Assembly (NCBI GenBank): GCA_019310485.1
Contig: JAFDEF010000019.1
Span: 1 to 46,949 of the forward strand
DNA: 46,949 bases
Reading direction: 5' to 3'
Origin: Deltaproteobacteria bacterium
Lineage (GTDB): Bacteria > Desulfobacterota > DSM-4660 > Desulfatiglandales > HGW-15
Shown here: one piece after another, positions 34,797 to 43,674 of the stretch
How positions within the stretch are numbered: position 1 is the first letter of the stretch
Layout: every line of letters starts with the position of its first letter
Made by a program: the position numbers and the translations under genes
The notes under the pieces: model-generated
What the model saw: only the letters and a program-made list of their open reading frames with translations
Told to the model about the DNA's origin: nothing
The model's database searches: none

Positions 34797-35493
34797 AGCA
34801 GAAAATATTTTTGCCGGATACGGAAAATCGGAGATCCTTCATGGTGTCTCAATGCACTTGGAAGAAGGCGAAATTGTGACAATCATCGGACCCAATGGCG
34901 CTGGCAAATCAACACTGCTTAAGGCTATTATGGGTTACATCTCCATATTCAATGGGATAATTCTCTGGAAGGCAGAAGATATCACCTATCTCAGGCCGGA
35001 CCAAAAAGTGAGAAGAGGCTTTGGTTATGTTCCTCAGCTCGGAAATGTTTTTCCATCTCTTAGCGTAAGGGAAAACCTTGAAATGGGAGGCTTTACTGCT
35101 GGGAAGGAAGCAACCGAGAGAGGGATTCAAAAAGCTTTCGAGCTTTTCCCTGTACTTGCGGAGAGCGCAAAGAAAAAGGCAGGCACGTTGAGCGGCGGGC
35201 AAAGACAGATGCTCGGTATGGCCAGGGCTTTGATGACCGAACCCCAGCTTCTAATGCTCGACGAGCCCTCTGCAGGGCTTGCACCAAAGGTGTCTGAACA
35301 GGTGTTTGAGAGTATTCAGGATATACATGAAAAAACGGGTACCGGGATAATTATCATTGAGCAAGATGCCTATCACTCTCTAAGAATCTCTAATCGGGGG
35401 TACGTACTTGTTATGGGCCAAAACGAGTTTGAAGACAGGGCAGATAAAATTCTGGCAAATGAAAAAATCAGGGAAGCCTACCTGGGGGGCTAA
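34783..35493 (+). CDS. livF: branched-chain amino acid-type ABC ATPase (LivF family)
   Basis: A 236-residue ATPase: Walker A GPNGAGKST, GYVPQLGNVFPSLSVRENLE, signature LSGGQRQMLGMAR, Walker B LLMLDEPSAGLAP, H-loop IIEQDAY (Gln-Asp replaces the more usual Glu-His pair). ATG 34783 has AAGAGGAG upstream and overlaps livG by 14 bp; the frame is open further 5' but that part overlaps livG. Complete, unlike its truncated paralogue at 21982. Confidence 0.92.
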   Translation: MAILEAENIFAGYGKSEILHGVSMHLEEGEIVTIIGPNGAGKSTLLKAIMGYISIFNGIILWKAEDITYLRPDQKVRRGFGYVPQLGNVFPSLSVRENLEMGGFTAGKEATERGIQKAFELFPVLAESAKKKAGTLSGGQRQMLGMARALMTEPQLLMLDEPSAGLAPKVSEQVFESIQDIHEKTGTGIIIIEQDAYHSLRISNRGYVLVMGQNEFEDRADKILANEKIREAYLGG

Positions 35494-35580
35494 ATGCCCG
35501 GGAGAAAGGGGGTGGAAAAAGCACGTGTATAAACCAAGAGTCATGCACTATCCACATCATTTCTTGAAAGGAGGCACAAA

Positions 35581-36711
35581 ATGAGAAAACTTACTCTGGT
35601 ATGTCTAGGTGTTTTCATCTTGGCAGGGATTTCTTTTGCTTTTAGTGTGCAGAGTTCGGTGGCCGCTGAACCCATAGTGATTGGGTCCATTAACCCCCTG
35701 ACCGGTACCAATGCGGTGCAGGGAACGGATATGAAGCGGGGTGAGGCACTCGCGCTTGAAGAAATCAATGCTGCCGGCGGTATTTATGGTCATCCCCTGA
35801 AAATCATCTGGGAAGATACTGAGTCCAGCCCCCGGGGTGGAATGGATGCCGTTCACAAGCTCGTGGAAATCAACAAGGTCTCCGTAATTATAGGTGCTTA
35901 CTCCAGCGGGGTAAGCCTCCCTACAGGGCAGTGGACAAATTCAAAGAAGGTCATTCAGATCGCTGAGGCCTCCACATCTCCCAAGCTGAGAGAAATAGGC
36001 CCTTACTTTTTCGACGTAATGGGTCTTGATGAGGTGATGGGAACCAAGCTCGCAGAATTCGCGCTTGAAAGCGGCGCCCAGACCTTTGCCTCCATCACCG
36101 TCAACAACCCGTTTGGCATAGGAATAGAGATCTGGACAGAGAAAACCGTTAAGAAGGCAGGCAAAACCTGGCTTGAGGCGGTGCGCTATGACGAAAAGAA
36201 AACGGATTACAGAGCCGAAATAGAGCGCCTTTTCGCCAAAAACCCGGATGTAGTGTTTTTCACAGCTTACGGCACTGAAAGCAAGCTGATCCTCAAGCAG
36301 GCACACGAAATGGGACTGAAACCTGCCAAGGGATGGTATGCTGATTACATGACAATGTGGAGCAACGAGGTCATTCCTGAGACAGCAGAAGGAATAAAGG
36401 GCCTCGTAATAGGGACTGCCACCGGAACCCGGCTGAAAGAGTATAAGGCCGCATACAAGAATAAATACGGGGCAGGAGCAAAGCAAACGGCCTTTGGAGC
36501 ATATGCTTATGATGCCACGTGGATCGCCGCACTAGCACTCAGCATAGCAGGGAAAACCAACACAGACGGGATTGCAAAGGCGCTTTACACTGCAGGCGGT
36601 ATTTACAACGGAGTTACTGGAGATAAGAGTTTTGATAAAGATGGAATGCAGGTGACCGACTACTACCAGAGGATGATTTATACGGGGGGTAAGCTGTTGC
36701 CGTACAAGTAG
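35581..36711 (+). CDS. branched-chain amino acid-type ABC substrate-binding protein
   Basis: A 376-residue Peripla_BP_6 protein with signal peptide (cleavage probably after SSVAA, about residue 29), mature start EPIVIGSINPLTGTNAVQG, and the ligand-loop region VIIGAYSSGVSLPTGQ. GAAAGGAGG precedes the ATG at ideal spacing. It is the last gene of the liv set and is followed by a strong terminator. Ligands of this family range from branched amino acids to amides and aromatic acids; the neighbouring CoA ligase subunit makes an organic acid possible. Confidence 0.9.
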   Translation: MRKLTLVCLGVFILAGISFAFSVQSSVAAEPIVIGSINPLTGTNAVQGTDMKRGEALALEEINAAGGIYGHPLKIIWEDTESSPRGGMDAVHKLVEINKVSVIIGAYSSGVSLPTGQWTNSKKVIQIAEASTSPKLREIGPYFFDVMGLDEVMGTKLAEFALESGAQTFASITVNNPFGIGIEIWTEKTVKKAGKTWLEAVRYDEKKTDYRAEIERLFAKNPDVVFFTAYGTESKLILKQAHEMGLKPAKGWYADYMTMWSNEVIPETAEGIKGLVIGTATGTRLKEYKAAYKNKYGAGAKQTAFGAYAYDATWIAALALSIAGKTNTDGIAKALYTAGGIYNGVTGDKSFDKDGMQVTDYYQRMIYTGGKLLPYK

Positions 36712-36732
36712 AAAAGCACGCGTGCATCAAAT

Positions 36733-36764
36733 ATCGGGGCCGTAATCGGCCCCGATTCTTTTTT
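36733..36764 (+). terminator. intrinsic terminator of the intact liv operon
   Basis: A perfect 10-bp stem ATCGGGGCCG/CGGCCCCGAT with a four-base loop (TAAT) is followed by TCTTTTTT. It lies 22 bases after the binding-protein stop, on the plus strand only, and separates this operon from the convergent ornithine cyclodeaminase-like gene. Confidence 0.92.
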
Positions 36765-36801
36765 CCCAAGCTTTTTTAAGGGGCAAGGCTCTTTTTCAGC
36801 C

Positions 36802-37779
36802 TCAAAGTGAGAGCCATGTCCCGATACCTTTTTCCCTTGCCCTTTGGTATATAAGGGGAGCAACTGCCATATCGTCAAGAGCCAGGCCAAGGTTTGCCGT
36901 CATTGTTCTTTCATCTTCAGTTTCACGGCCAGGCTTCTTCCCTGCGACCAGCTCTCCCAGGTCGGCGTATACCTCCGGAATTTGTTTGAAATAACCCAGT
37001 GCCTGGTAGTGCCTGAGCTGCGGAACATCATCGGTGCAAAACTTGCCCACCTCTTCCATGGCTGAGGGATCCCAGTAGGAATCAAAGTCCACAAGGGATG
37101 CAAAGGCTCCCTCCTCAAGCCAGCCTGCCTTAATGGTAGCATGAGGCTTTTTTAGAATAGGTCCTGCTGTTACCACTATGTCACATCCTCTTACCGCATC
37201 CCGGGGATGCTCAGCCGGAACCACTTCAAGTGCAAAACGTTCCCCAACCTCCTCCGCATATCTACGAAGCGCATCTTTGTCCACGTCATAGGCCATCACC
37301 TTTTTCAGCGGGAAGAGAACCTTTAATGCTTCAAGATTACTCCTGCCCTGCACGCCACACCCTAGGATCCCCAAAACGGCAGCCCCTGAACGCGCAAGAT
37401 AACGTGCGGAGAGTGCGGTCGCCGCCCCGGTACGCATGGCGGTTATCCACACGCAGTCCATGATGGAGACAGGTAGCCCTGTTTCAGGATCATTAAGTAT
37501 TAGCAGGCCCGTAATGTAGGGTAATCCTCGCTTGAAGTTCTCGGGAAACCCGCTCACCCACTTTACTCCGGCTGATTTGAGCGCCGGGATATAGGCGGGC
37601 ATCGCATGGATAAAATTATCCTCCCCACCCGGATGTATGCCCGGCTTCGGAGGCATCTCAGCCCTTCCCTCACCTTTTTCTCTAAAGGCGATTTCAAGGG
37701 CTTCGATAATTTCTTTCATGCTTACACCTACCGCAGAAACATCCGCCTTTGATAGATAAAGAACTTCATTTCTTTTCAT
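36802..37779 (-). CDS. ornithine cyclodeaminase/mu-crystallin family protein
   Basis: A 325-residue NAD(P)-binding protein. The N-terminal half has FREKGEGRAEMPPKPGIHPG and MPAYIPALKSAGVKWVSGFP, conserved substrate-side blocks. The Rossmann motif is GILGCGVQGRSNLEAL near residue 135. Family members are ornithine cyclodeaminase, alanine dehydrogenase and ketimine reductases; the sequence alone does not distinguish them. GGAG lies seven bases before the ATG. It is downstream of the LUD gene in the same direction (67 bp), probably one transcript. Confidence 0.88.
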   Translation of the reverse strand: MKRNEVLYLSKADVSAVGVSMKEIIEALEIAFREKGEGRAEMPPKPGIHPGGEDNFIHAMPAYIPALKSAGVKWVSGFPENFKRGLPYITGLLILNDPETGLPVSIMDCVWITAMRTGAATALSARYLARSGAAVLGILGCGVQGRSNLEALKVLFPLKKVMAYDVDKDALRRYAEEVGERFALEVVPAEHPRDAVRGCDIVVTAGPILKKPHATIKAGWLEEGAFASLVDFDSYWDPSAMEEVGKFCTDDVPQLRHYQALGYFKQIPEVYADLGELVAGKKPGRETEDERTMTANLGLALDDMAVAPLIYQRAREKGIGTWLSL

Positions 37780-37846
37780 ATTATTTCTCCACCGAGTTTG
37801 CCTCGCCCGGAAATATCATACTGTGAAGTCGAAGACTGTCCCTGGT

Positions 37847-38500
37847 CTAGATCCCTAAATCTTCATTGATCAGCACAACCTTTACCCTGCCTTTAGGGTA
37901 AGATTTCTCTGTTATTGTCCAGTAGTTGCAGATTCGGTCTCCAGCCTTGCAGTCTTCGCAGTATGAGGTTTTCACGCAGGGTGTTTTTTTGTTAAGCCTC
38001 ATTGCATTTACAGGAGCAGTATAGTTCTTAATACGAAACATTGCTTCGTCAAGATCAGAGACAATTTTATTTCGTCCCACGAGGATCAAAACGTTCCTGG
38101 GACCAAAGGTGATAGCCCCAACCCTGTTTCCTATCATGTCAAGGTTAACAAGCATGCCGCTTTCTGTTACCGCGTTGGTCCCTGTTATGAAAAGATCAAC
38201 CAGAAGAGCTTTTCTTCGAAGCTCGAGAACCTTTTCAGCAGGCTTGCTTTTATCGTATGTATCCAGCACTTCCACTCCGGACATTCCTTTTAAGGCCTCA
38301 TAAAGACCTGTTACCTGAAAAGTCATGGATCCTCCCCATGAAATCGTTTTAGGTCCCAATTTTGGAAGGATCTCCTCGAGCACGATTCTCCTGGCATCAG
38401 CTTTGTTATCAGCCACGAATGCCTCAAAATTATTCCCATCAAGCGTGGACCTGAGATCATTCAATCGGACCTTCCAGTAGCTTTCAATCGGTTTTTCCAT
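37847..38500 (-). CDS. LUD-domain (lactate utilization) protein with C-terminal Cys cluster
   Basis: A 217-residue LUD/DUF162-like protein: SWGGSMTFQVTGLYEAL, VTESGMLVNLD and GPRNVLILVGRNKIV are family blocks. Near the C-terminus four cysteines (175, 181, 184, 191; C-x5-C-x2-C-x6-C) could bind an Fe-S cluster, as seen in the subgroup of stand-alone LUD proteins of anaerobes. LutB/LutA partners are not adjacent. AAGGAGG before the ATG is strong. Function is not established for this subgroup. Confidence 0.82.
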   Translation of the reverse strand: MEKPIESYWKVRLNDLRSTLDGNNFEAFVADNKADARRIVLEEILPKLGPKTISWGGSMTFQVTGLYEALKGMSGVEVLDTYDKSKPAEKVLELRRKALLVDLFITGTNAVTESGMLVNLDMIGNRVGAITFGPRNVLILVGRNKIVSDLDEAMFRIKNYTAPVNAMRLNKKTPCVKTSYCEDCKAGDRICNYWTITEKSYPKGRVKVVLINEDLGI

Positions 38501-38617
38501 CTGAATCCTCCTTCCTGCTTTGCTTTAAAAAAGGCTAGGAGCCCGTCTAGAAACTGGATTCGCCCGGGCTTTTGGCAAGGTTTCGGCTCAGGGATCTCTC
38601 AGATACACAATGCTTAC

Positions 38618-38647
38618 TTATTACCAAAGCAGCTTACCGTAAGTCAA
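38618..38647 (-). promoter_or_regulatory. putative promoter for LUD/cyclodeaminase genes
   Basis: On the minus strand TTGACT (38647-38642), 18 bp, TAATAA (38623-38618), in the gap downstream of the second molybdopterin oxidoreductase gene. A leader of roughly 110 bases would precede ATG 38500. Confidence 0.5.
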
Positions 38648-38689
38648 GGAACAGGCACCGCCTGTGGGAGACCATGGAATGGCTGCAGA

Positions 38690-40927
38690 CTATACACGCT
38701 CGACCCGGCAGGGAACATAACGATGTAGCGGCGTGCCGGCTATCCTGTCACGATGGGTGTTTTTTGTAAGCTCATTTACATTGACACCATAAACTTCGTT
38801 TTCGTAAGTAAGCCCAAACCCATGAGGAATAATCACCGTGCCTTTGGCTGCAATATCGGAAATCTCCACTGTTATGCGGAGCTTTGATGCTTCTGTACTG
38901 ACCATAACCTCTTCGCCATCTTTAATCCAAAGATCCCGGGCATCCTCACTGCTCATGAGCAAAGTGCAGACCCTCTTGTGTTTGTTCCAGGCAGGGTTTC
39001 GCACTATGGTATTTGCAGTGTAGGGGAAATGTCGCCCCGCTACAAGGACAAAGGGATATCGGGGATTGTAGAGGCTTTTTTCCTCCTTTTGCGGTTCAAC
39101 CTCTTTCATCCACTCAACCATCTCATGTATATAAAGTTCGATTTTTTTATCAGAAGTTCTCAGCCTTTCAAGGTTCCTCTCTGGATTCAGCCTCCCCACC
39201 ACCACCCCTTCAGGATGCTCAAGAATCTTCTGAAACAAAGACTCGCCTAGCAAAGGATTTAGCTCGTATCCAGCTCTCGCCAGGTCTTCCCCACCGTGTC
39301 GCGGGTAGTTCATTAGAATAGCCCAGAGAGCTGCAAGATGCGATGAGCCCAGTGCCCTGCCCAAGGTTTTTGCAGCAACAAAGGGGAGTATCCTGCCGAT
39401 CTCTTTCTTGGAGCTTACAAATCGCAGCAATTCTTCCCAGTATGCCTTTCTGTCATGGCCAGCAAGCTCATAAAGCGACGGAGGGATTTCAGGTATAAGC
39501 CCAAGCGCTTCAGCGAGGCGGGTGTATATTTCGCCTTCCTCCAGCACCTCGCCCGCCGGATCACAATGGGGGTGTCGTACCTGCAGGTATATTTCGGGGA
39601 AGGTAAGGTTGAAAAACGTGGTATCCCATTTTTCAAATGCCGACCTGGCAGGAAGCACATAATGACCAGCGCGGGCAGTTTCGCTCATGGAAACTTCCAC
39701 GGTGACCAAAAGATCCAGTTTTTCAAACGCTTTTTCATAGGCAAGTGTATCCGCGTAAGAGCGAAGGGGATTAGAGCCACTGACTATCATAGCCCTGAGG
39801 TGTTCCTTGTTCGTCGATAGGATTTCCTCTGGTATAACGTTGGGGGGGAAATATCCCATTATTGCGGGAACATCGGTTTGTAGCGTCCGCCATGTTTTTG
39901 AGTCACGTTCATCAGAATGGGATCCGAGCGGCATTAAGTGCCCCACAAACACATTGCCTCCCGGTGTGCCAATCCGACCGCATATAGCCATAAGGATCAT
40001 CTCGAGGTATGAATTCATTGTGCTCTGTCTGTCCATCAGGAGCCCGAGATCTGATCTTATGGCCGTGGGTTCAGTGGCATAAGTACATGCCAGGTCTTCA
40101 ACTTCACCATATTCCAGCCCACATACCCTGAGAGCGGATGATACGTCAAAGTCTCTGAACCACGGAGCAACCTCCTTAAAACCGCTACAGTGGTTCTCAA
40201 TGAAGTGCCTGTTTTCGAGCCCTTTTTGAAGGATAACCGCAATCAATGATTTGAGGAAAAGTGCCAGCGTGCCTATCCGTATCTTAATATGCCGGTTGGC
40301 CAGCTTGGCTGTTTCACTGAACAGCGGATCAACGACGATCAGTTTTTTGAGAGGATCTTTCGAAAACTCTCTAATGCGCTTCCTCGCCCTGTTGACGCCT
40401 GAGTTACTCACATAGCCGTTCCACCCGATAACAAGGAAATTTCGGGCACGATCAAGATCAGGAATAAGCTCCATGTTCTGTCTTCCATATGCCCGGCCAT
40501 TTACCCAGTATAAGCCTGTGAGTTCCTGAGCCAACGGAGAATAATGGTACTGGGAGCCAAGAGCCATCAAGAGATTCCTTCCAAAGCCAGCCTCCAGATG
40601 ACATCCCTGCCCGCCTCCACCCAGGTAAGCCAGGACCCTCGGTCCGTGTTTATCAAGGATCTCTTTTAACCTTGTGGCTATTTCTGATATTGCCTGCTCC
40701 CAGGATATGCTTACAAATTTGCCTTCCTGCTTTTTAAGTGGAAATCTCAAGCGCTCTTTGTGTGTCTGGTAGTAGCTGACCTGCATCCCTTTCCGGCAGC
40801 AATAGCCTCTGGTTCTGGGGTGATTGCGATCAGGACGCACCCTGCTGATGTCATGACCACGGGTCACGATTTCGAGGCCGCAATTATGGTAACACAGAGG
40901 ACAAAAGGTTTTCTTCCATTCACCCAT
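38690..40927 (-). CDS. molybdopterin-dependent oxidoreductase, second
   Basis: A 745-residue DMSO-reductase superfamily protein. The N-terminal [4Fe-4S] motif is C9-x2-C12-x3-C16 with the fourth at C43 or C44 (GYCCRKGM). The position that carries the metal-ligating Cys in its relative at 16475 aligns here to Pro131 (YSPLAQELTG), with Ser130 beside it, so the ligand may be absent or unusual. The C-terminal domain from about 640 (YPFVLVAGRHFPYTANT, SSEDARDLWIKDGEEV) is normal. The start is ATG 40927 with TGGAGG upstream; a longer frame to 41038 lacks a site and overlaps another relic. No partner subunits adjoin. Confidence 0.88.
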   Translation of the reverse strand: MGEWKKTFCPLCYHNCGLEIVTRGHDISRVRPDRNHPRTRGYCCRKGMQVSYYQTHKERLRFPLKKQEGKFVSISWEQAISEIATRLKEILDKHGPRVLAYLGGGGQGCHLEAGFGRNLLMALGSQYHYSPLAQELTGLYWVNGRAYGRQNMELIPDLDRARNFLVIGWNGYVSNSGVNRARKRIREFSKDPLKKLIVVDPLFSETAKLANRHIKIRIGTLALFLKSLIAVILQKGLENRHFIENHCSGFKEVAPWFRDFDVSSALRVCGLEYGEVEDLACTYATEPTAIRSDLGLLMDRQSTMNSYLEMILMAICGRIGTPGGNVFVGHLMPLGSHSDERDSKTWRTLQTDVPAIMGYFPPNVIPEEILSTNKEHLRAMIVSGSNPLRSYADTLAYEKAFEKLDLLVTVEVSMSETARAGHYVLPARSAFEKWDTTFFNLTFPEIYLQVRHPHCDPAGEVLEEGEIYTRLAEALGLIPEIPPSLYELAGHDRKAYWEELLRFVSSKKEIGRILPFVAAKTLGRALGSSHLAALWAILMNYPRHGGEDLARAGYELNPLLGESLFQKILEHPEGVVVGRLNPERNLERLRTSDKKIELYIHEMVEWMKEVEPQKEEKSLYNPRYPFVLVAGRHFPYTANTIVRNPAWNKHKRVCTLLMSSEDARDLWIKDGEEVMVSTEASKLRITVEISDIAAKGTVIIPHGFGLTYENEVYGVNVNELTKNTHRDRIAGTPLHRYVPCRVERV

Positions 40928-41008
40928 TTTTTCCTCCACAATGCAATTAAGTTTGACAGGATGCTTCTTTATCCATACAAACCAGTGCCTTCCCACCCGT
41001 CCCCATAG

Positions 41009-41149
41009 ACTGGGCAAGAGCAGTTTGGCCCCAAACAAACTCCCGGCACTACATTTGTTGAAAAGCCATCTGCTCAGTGGTATAAGGAAGTCTTGTCGGC
41101 TAAAGAGTATGAATCTCCTTTGCTCAAAAATTCCTATGAAACGGGGTAG
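41009..41149 (+). pseudogene. possible 3' relic of an unidentified gene
   Basis: A 46-codon open stretch without a start ends in TAG just before the GalT-like gene. Its translation (TTFVEKPSAQWYKEVLSAKE and on to KNSYETG) looks like a genuine soluble protein tail in composition. The frame is closed upstream by TAG at 41006. I do not recognise the family; it may be chance. Confidence 0.3.
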
Positions 41150-41157
41150 CGTGACCT

Positions 41158-42180
41158 ATGAAAATATCTTTCAAGAAAATAGAGGGGAAAACCTCTTTCA
41201 TGAACCCAATGAAAAACCATGCACTCGATGAAGTACCGTTTGAAATCAGGTTTGATCCCCTGACAGGGGAAACAGGGCGTGTTTTTGATCTTCCTTTCAA
41301 GGCGGAAAGACCCGACCTTTCAGCCACCATCGAGCGGTCAAGAAAGCAGTTCTGCCCTTTCTGTGAGGACAAATTCGAAAAAGCCACGCCGCTTTTCCCC
41401 AAAGAATTCCTGCCTGAAGGGCGGCTCAGAGTTGGACAAGCTTTACTTATACCTAACCTGGTTCCTTTTGACAAGTATGCGGGGGTTGCTGTTTTTTCCT
41501 CGCAGCACTACATTCCAATAGAAGAGTTAACGCCTGAAAAAATGTATGATGTCTTTATGGCATGCTCAAGCTTTGTCAAAAGGGTAGCAGAAACTGATCC
41601 CCAAACTTCATTTTTTAGCATCAACTGGAACTATATGCCGCCTTCAGGCTCGAGCATCGTGCACCCGCACCTTCAAGTAAATTGCGGGGAGGTTCCGACA
41701 AATGAGCTTCGCGCGCAAGTGGAGGGATCCAGCAGGTACCAGAAGGAAAACGGCCGCAGTTTCTGGGGAGACCTGGTTGAAACAGAGAAAGAAAGCAAGG
41801 AGCGCTACATTGGAGAAATAGGCACCACATTTTGGTCCATGAACTTTGTGCCTTTCAGCTTCTTGCCTGATGTGCTCTGTGTGTTTGCCCAAAACCACTC
41901 CCTTGCAAGTTTGGACAAAGATTCCCTCAGGTCGTTTCTTGACGGACTAAGCCGCATTATAGCTTACTTCAATAGCGAAAACATATTGAGCTATAACATG
42001 TCCGTCTTCTCTACAAGGGAGGAGGACTTCTTTCGGGTCAATGCACGAATTAGTCCCCGGCTTTTCCCCAGGGCCATTGGAAACAATGACATGGCGTACT
42101 TGCAGGCTTTGCACAAAGAGCCTTTTACAGTGCGTCCACCTGAAGCTGAGGCTCCGAAGGTGAGGGAATTCTTCCACTAG
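41158..42180 (+). CDS. GalT-like nucleotidyltransferase (HIT superfamily)
   Basis: A 340-residue protein related to galactose-1-phosphate uridylyltransferase. The zinc-site cysteines are C66 and C69 (FCPFC); the active-site triad is H169-P-H171-L-Q173 (SIVHPHLQV), with His171 the expected nucleotidylated residue. No galactose genes are nearby, so it may be an ADP-sulfurylase- or Ap4A phosphorylase-like transferase rather than a Leloir enzyme. The TPR lipoprotein gene follows 47 bp later. Only a weak ribosome site is visible. Confidence 0.8.
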   Translation: MKISFKKIEGKTSFMNPMKNHALDEVPFEIRFDPLTGETGRVFDLPFKAERPDLSATIERSRKQFCPFCEDKFEKATPLFPKEFLPEGRLRVGQALLIPNLVPFDKYAGVAVFSSQHYIPIEELTPEKMYDVFMACSSFVKRVAETDPQTSFFSINWNYMPPSGSSIVHPHLQVNCGEVPTNELRAQVEGSSRYQKENGRSFWGDLVETEKESKERYIGEIGTTFWSMNFVPFSFLPDVLCVFAQNHSLASLDKDSLRSFLDGLSRIIAYFNSENILSYNMSVFSTREEDFFRVNARISPRLFPRAIGNNDMAYLQALHKEPFTVRPPEAEAPKVREFFH

Positions 42181-42227
42181 CCCCTCTATTCAAAATTTGT
42201 CGTAGAGTCCTTTAGAGGAGACCTTAC

Positions 42228-42923
42228 GTGAGAAGGAAAGCTTTAAAGCCCATAGCACATTTTTCTCCCATGCCTTATCTAGGGTTTTTCTTTCTTGTCC
42301 TTCCACTTCTTTTTGCAGGTTGCTTTGGAGGAAAGAATGGCGAGAAACAGAGACCCATCCAAAAATGGTCGTGTGATCCACAGGCTGATAGGGCAATGAG
42401 GGAAAAGGACTATTTGAACAGCATTCTTTTTCATCAACGCCTTCTTGAAAAGGAACCTCAAAATGCACTGGCCCTCTATCACCTGGGGTACTCCTACGGC
42501 CAAAAAGGAGATCATGAAATAGAGGTTCTTTACTATGAAAGGGCCAAGGCTGCGGGATACATCGAAGGGAGCTTTTACTTTAACATGGGAATGGCCTATG
42601 GTGAAATAGGGAAAGAGAGAGAAGCAATTACCTGTTTCAAAAAAGCAATATCCCTCAACCCGAATCTTCCGGACAACTACCTGGGGCTTGGCCTTGCTTA
42701 TTCAAGAACTCCTGGAGGAGATGAACTCGCGGAAGAGGCCTTCCTGAAGGCAATAAGCATGGATCCGGGTTTCTTATATGCAAGGCTGTGCCTGGGGCGT
42801 TTCTACGCAGGCAGAAAGAAAGTTGGGGAAGCAAAAGAGCAGCTTTACAAAATCCTTGAAATTGACCCGGAGAACAGCGACGCTCGAGACCTTTTGAAAG
42901 AACTGAAAGATTACAGAAAATGA
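42228..42923 (+). CDS. TPR-repeat lipoprotein
   Basis: A 231-residue protein starting with GTG after AGAGGAG. The signal peptide ends in a lipobox LFAG-Cys32, so it should be a lipid-anchored periplasmic or outer-membrane protein. At least four tetratricopeptide repeats follow from about residue 55 (NSILFHQRLLEKEPQNALAL, FYFNMGMAYGEIGKEREAI). Such proteins scaffold envelope complexes. Its stop overlaps the start of the enoyl-CoA hydratase remnant. Confidence 0.85.
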   Translation: MRRKALKPIAHFSPMPYLGFFFLVLPLLFAGCFGGKNGEKQRPIQKWSCDPQADRAMREKDYLNSILFHQRLLEKEPQNALALYHLGYSYGQKGDHEIEVLYYERAKAAGYIEGSFYFNMGMAYGEIGKEREAITCFKKAISLNPNLPDNYLGLGLAYSRTPGGDELAEEAFLKAISMDPGFLYARLCLGRFYAGRKKVGEAKEQLYKILEIDPENSDARDLLKELKDYRK

Positions 42924-43090
42924 AAAACTCAGTAAGATTGGAAATGAGTGATCACATTGCGACTTTAACGCTTAACAGGCCAGGATCGTTAAACTCCTTT
43001 GACCTGGATATGATCCAATTTATTTCAGAAAGACTAACACAACTCTCGGGTGACACTCTTGTGACAGGCGTGAAAGGCGGGGCGTTTTGC
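42920..43090 (+). pseudogene. enoyl-CoA hydratase/isomerase family, truncated
   Basis: The first 57 codons read as a crotonase N-terminus: IATLTLNRPGSLNSFDLDMI, then TGVKGGAFC, where relatives continue AGGDL. At that cysteine the similarity stops and the frame runs into the antisense of the convergent cyclic-nucleotide-binding gene. About 200 residues with the second oxyanion-hole glycine and the catalytic acids are missing. The ATG overlaps the TPR gene stop (ATGA), so it was once co-translated. A 3' deletion is the simplest explanation. Confidence 0.82.
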
Positions 43091-43099
43091 GACAGCCTC

Positions 43100-43612
43100 C
43101 TAGCCCATGGGCAGCATATATTCGGCAAGCCTAGAAGATGTCTTTCTCAGGTTCTGGGAAAGCAGCCTGGATATCCCCTTCAAGATCTTTATCCCTATCT
43201 TGGGGTGCTTTTGCAAAATCACATCAAAGCCCTTTGATGTGAGAGTGACGAGGGTTGCTTCAGTCCTCGCTCTGACAGTTGCTGATCTCGGCGTCTTGTC
43301 AATCACGCTCATTTCGCCTATGGACCGGCCTCTTGAAAGTGTCGTTATCACCACCTTTCCTTTCGCTTTCCCTTTCCCTCGCTGGGTTTCCTTGATGACA
43401 TCCAGTTCCCCCTCCACCACAAAGTACACACAATCTCCCTGCTCACCCTGCCTGAAGAGAACCTCCCCGGGCTCTACTTCAACAAAATTAATGTGTTCCG
43501 CGATGTAGAGCAATTCCTCGGAGGTAAGGGCTTCAAAGAATGGAAAACTGAAGATAAAATCAGTTACGGCTTTCTCCACCTTGGATTCCGATAGAGGCTT
43601 TGCTTTCTTCAT
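43100..43612 (-). CDS. cyclic nucleotide-binding domain protein
   Basis: A 170-residue single CNB-domain protein: EVLFRQGEQGDCVYFVVEGE is the first beta roll, GRSIGEMSVIDKTPRSATVR the phosphate-binding cassette (Glu and Arg present). No DNA-binding domain follows, so it is a Crp-like sensor without HTH, possibly a regulatory subunit. It is downstream of the damaged cyclase gene in the same direction, suggesting a former cAMP make-and-sense pair. GGAG lies upstream of ATG 43612. Confidence 0.85.
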   Translation of the reverse strand: MKKAKPLSESKVEKAVTDFIFSFPFFEALTSEELLYIAEHINFVEVEPGEVLFRQGEQGDCVYFVVEGELDVIKETQRGKGKAKGKVVITTLSRGRSIGEMSVIDKTPRSATVRARTEATLVTLTSKGFDVILQKHPKIGIKILKGISRLLSQNLRKTSSRLAEYMLPMG

Positions 43613-43674
43613 CAATCTTCTCCAAGAATTCTGTCAACCCACTTTTTGTTCCTAGCCCACCAAAGTAACACGGA

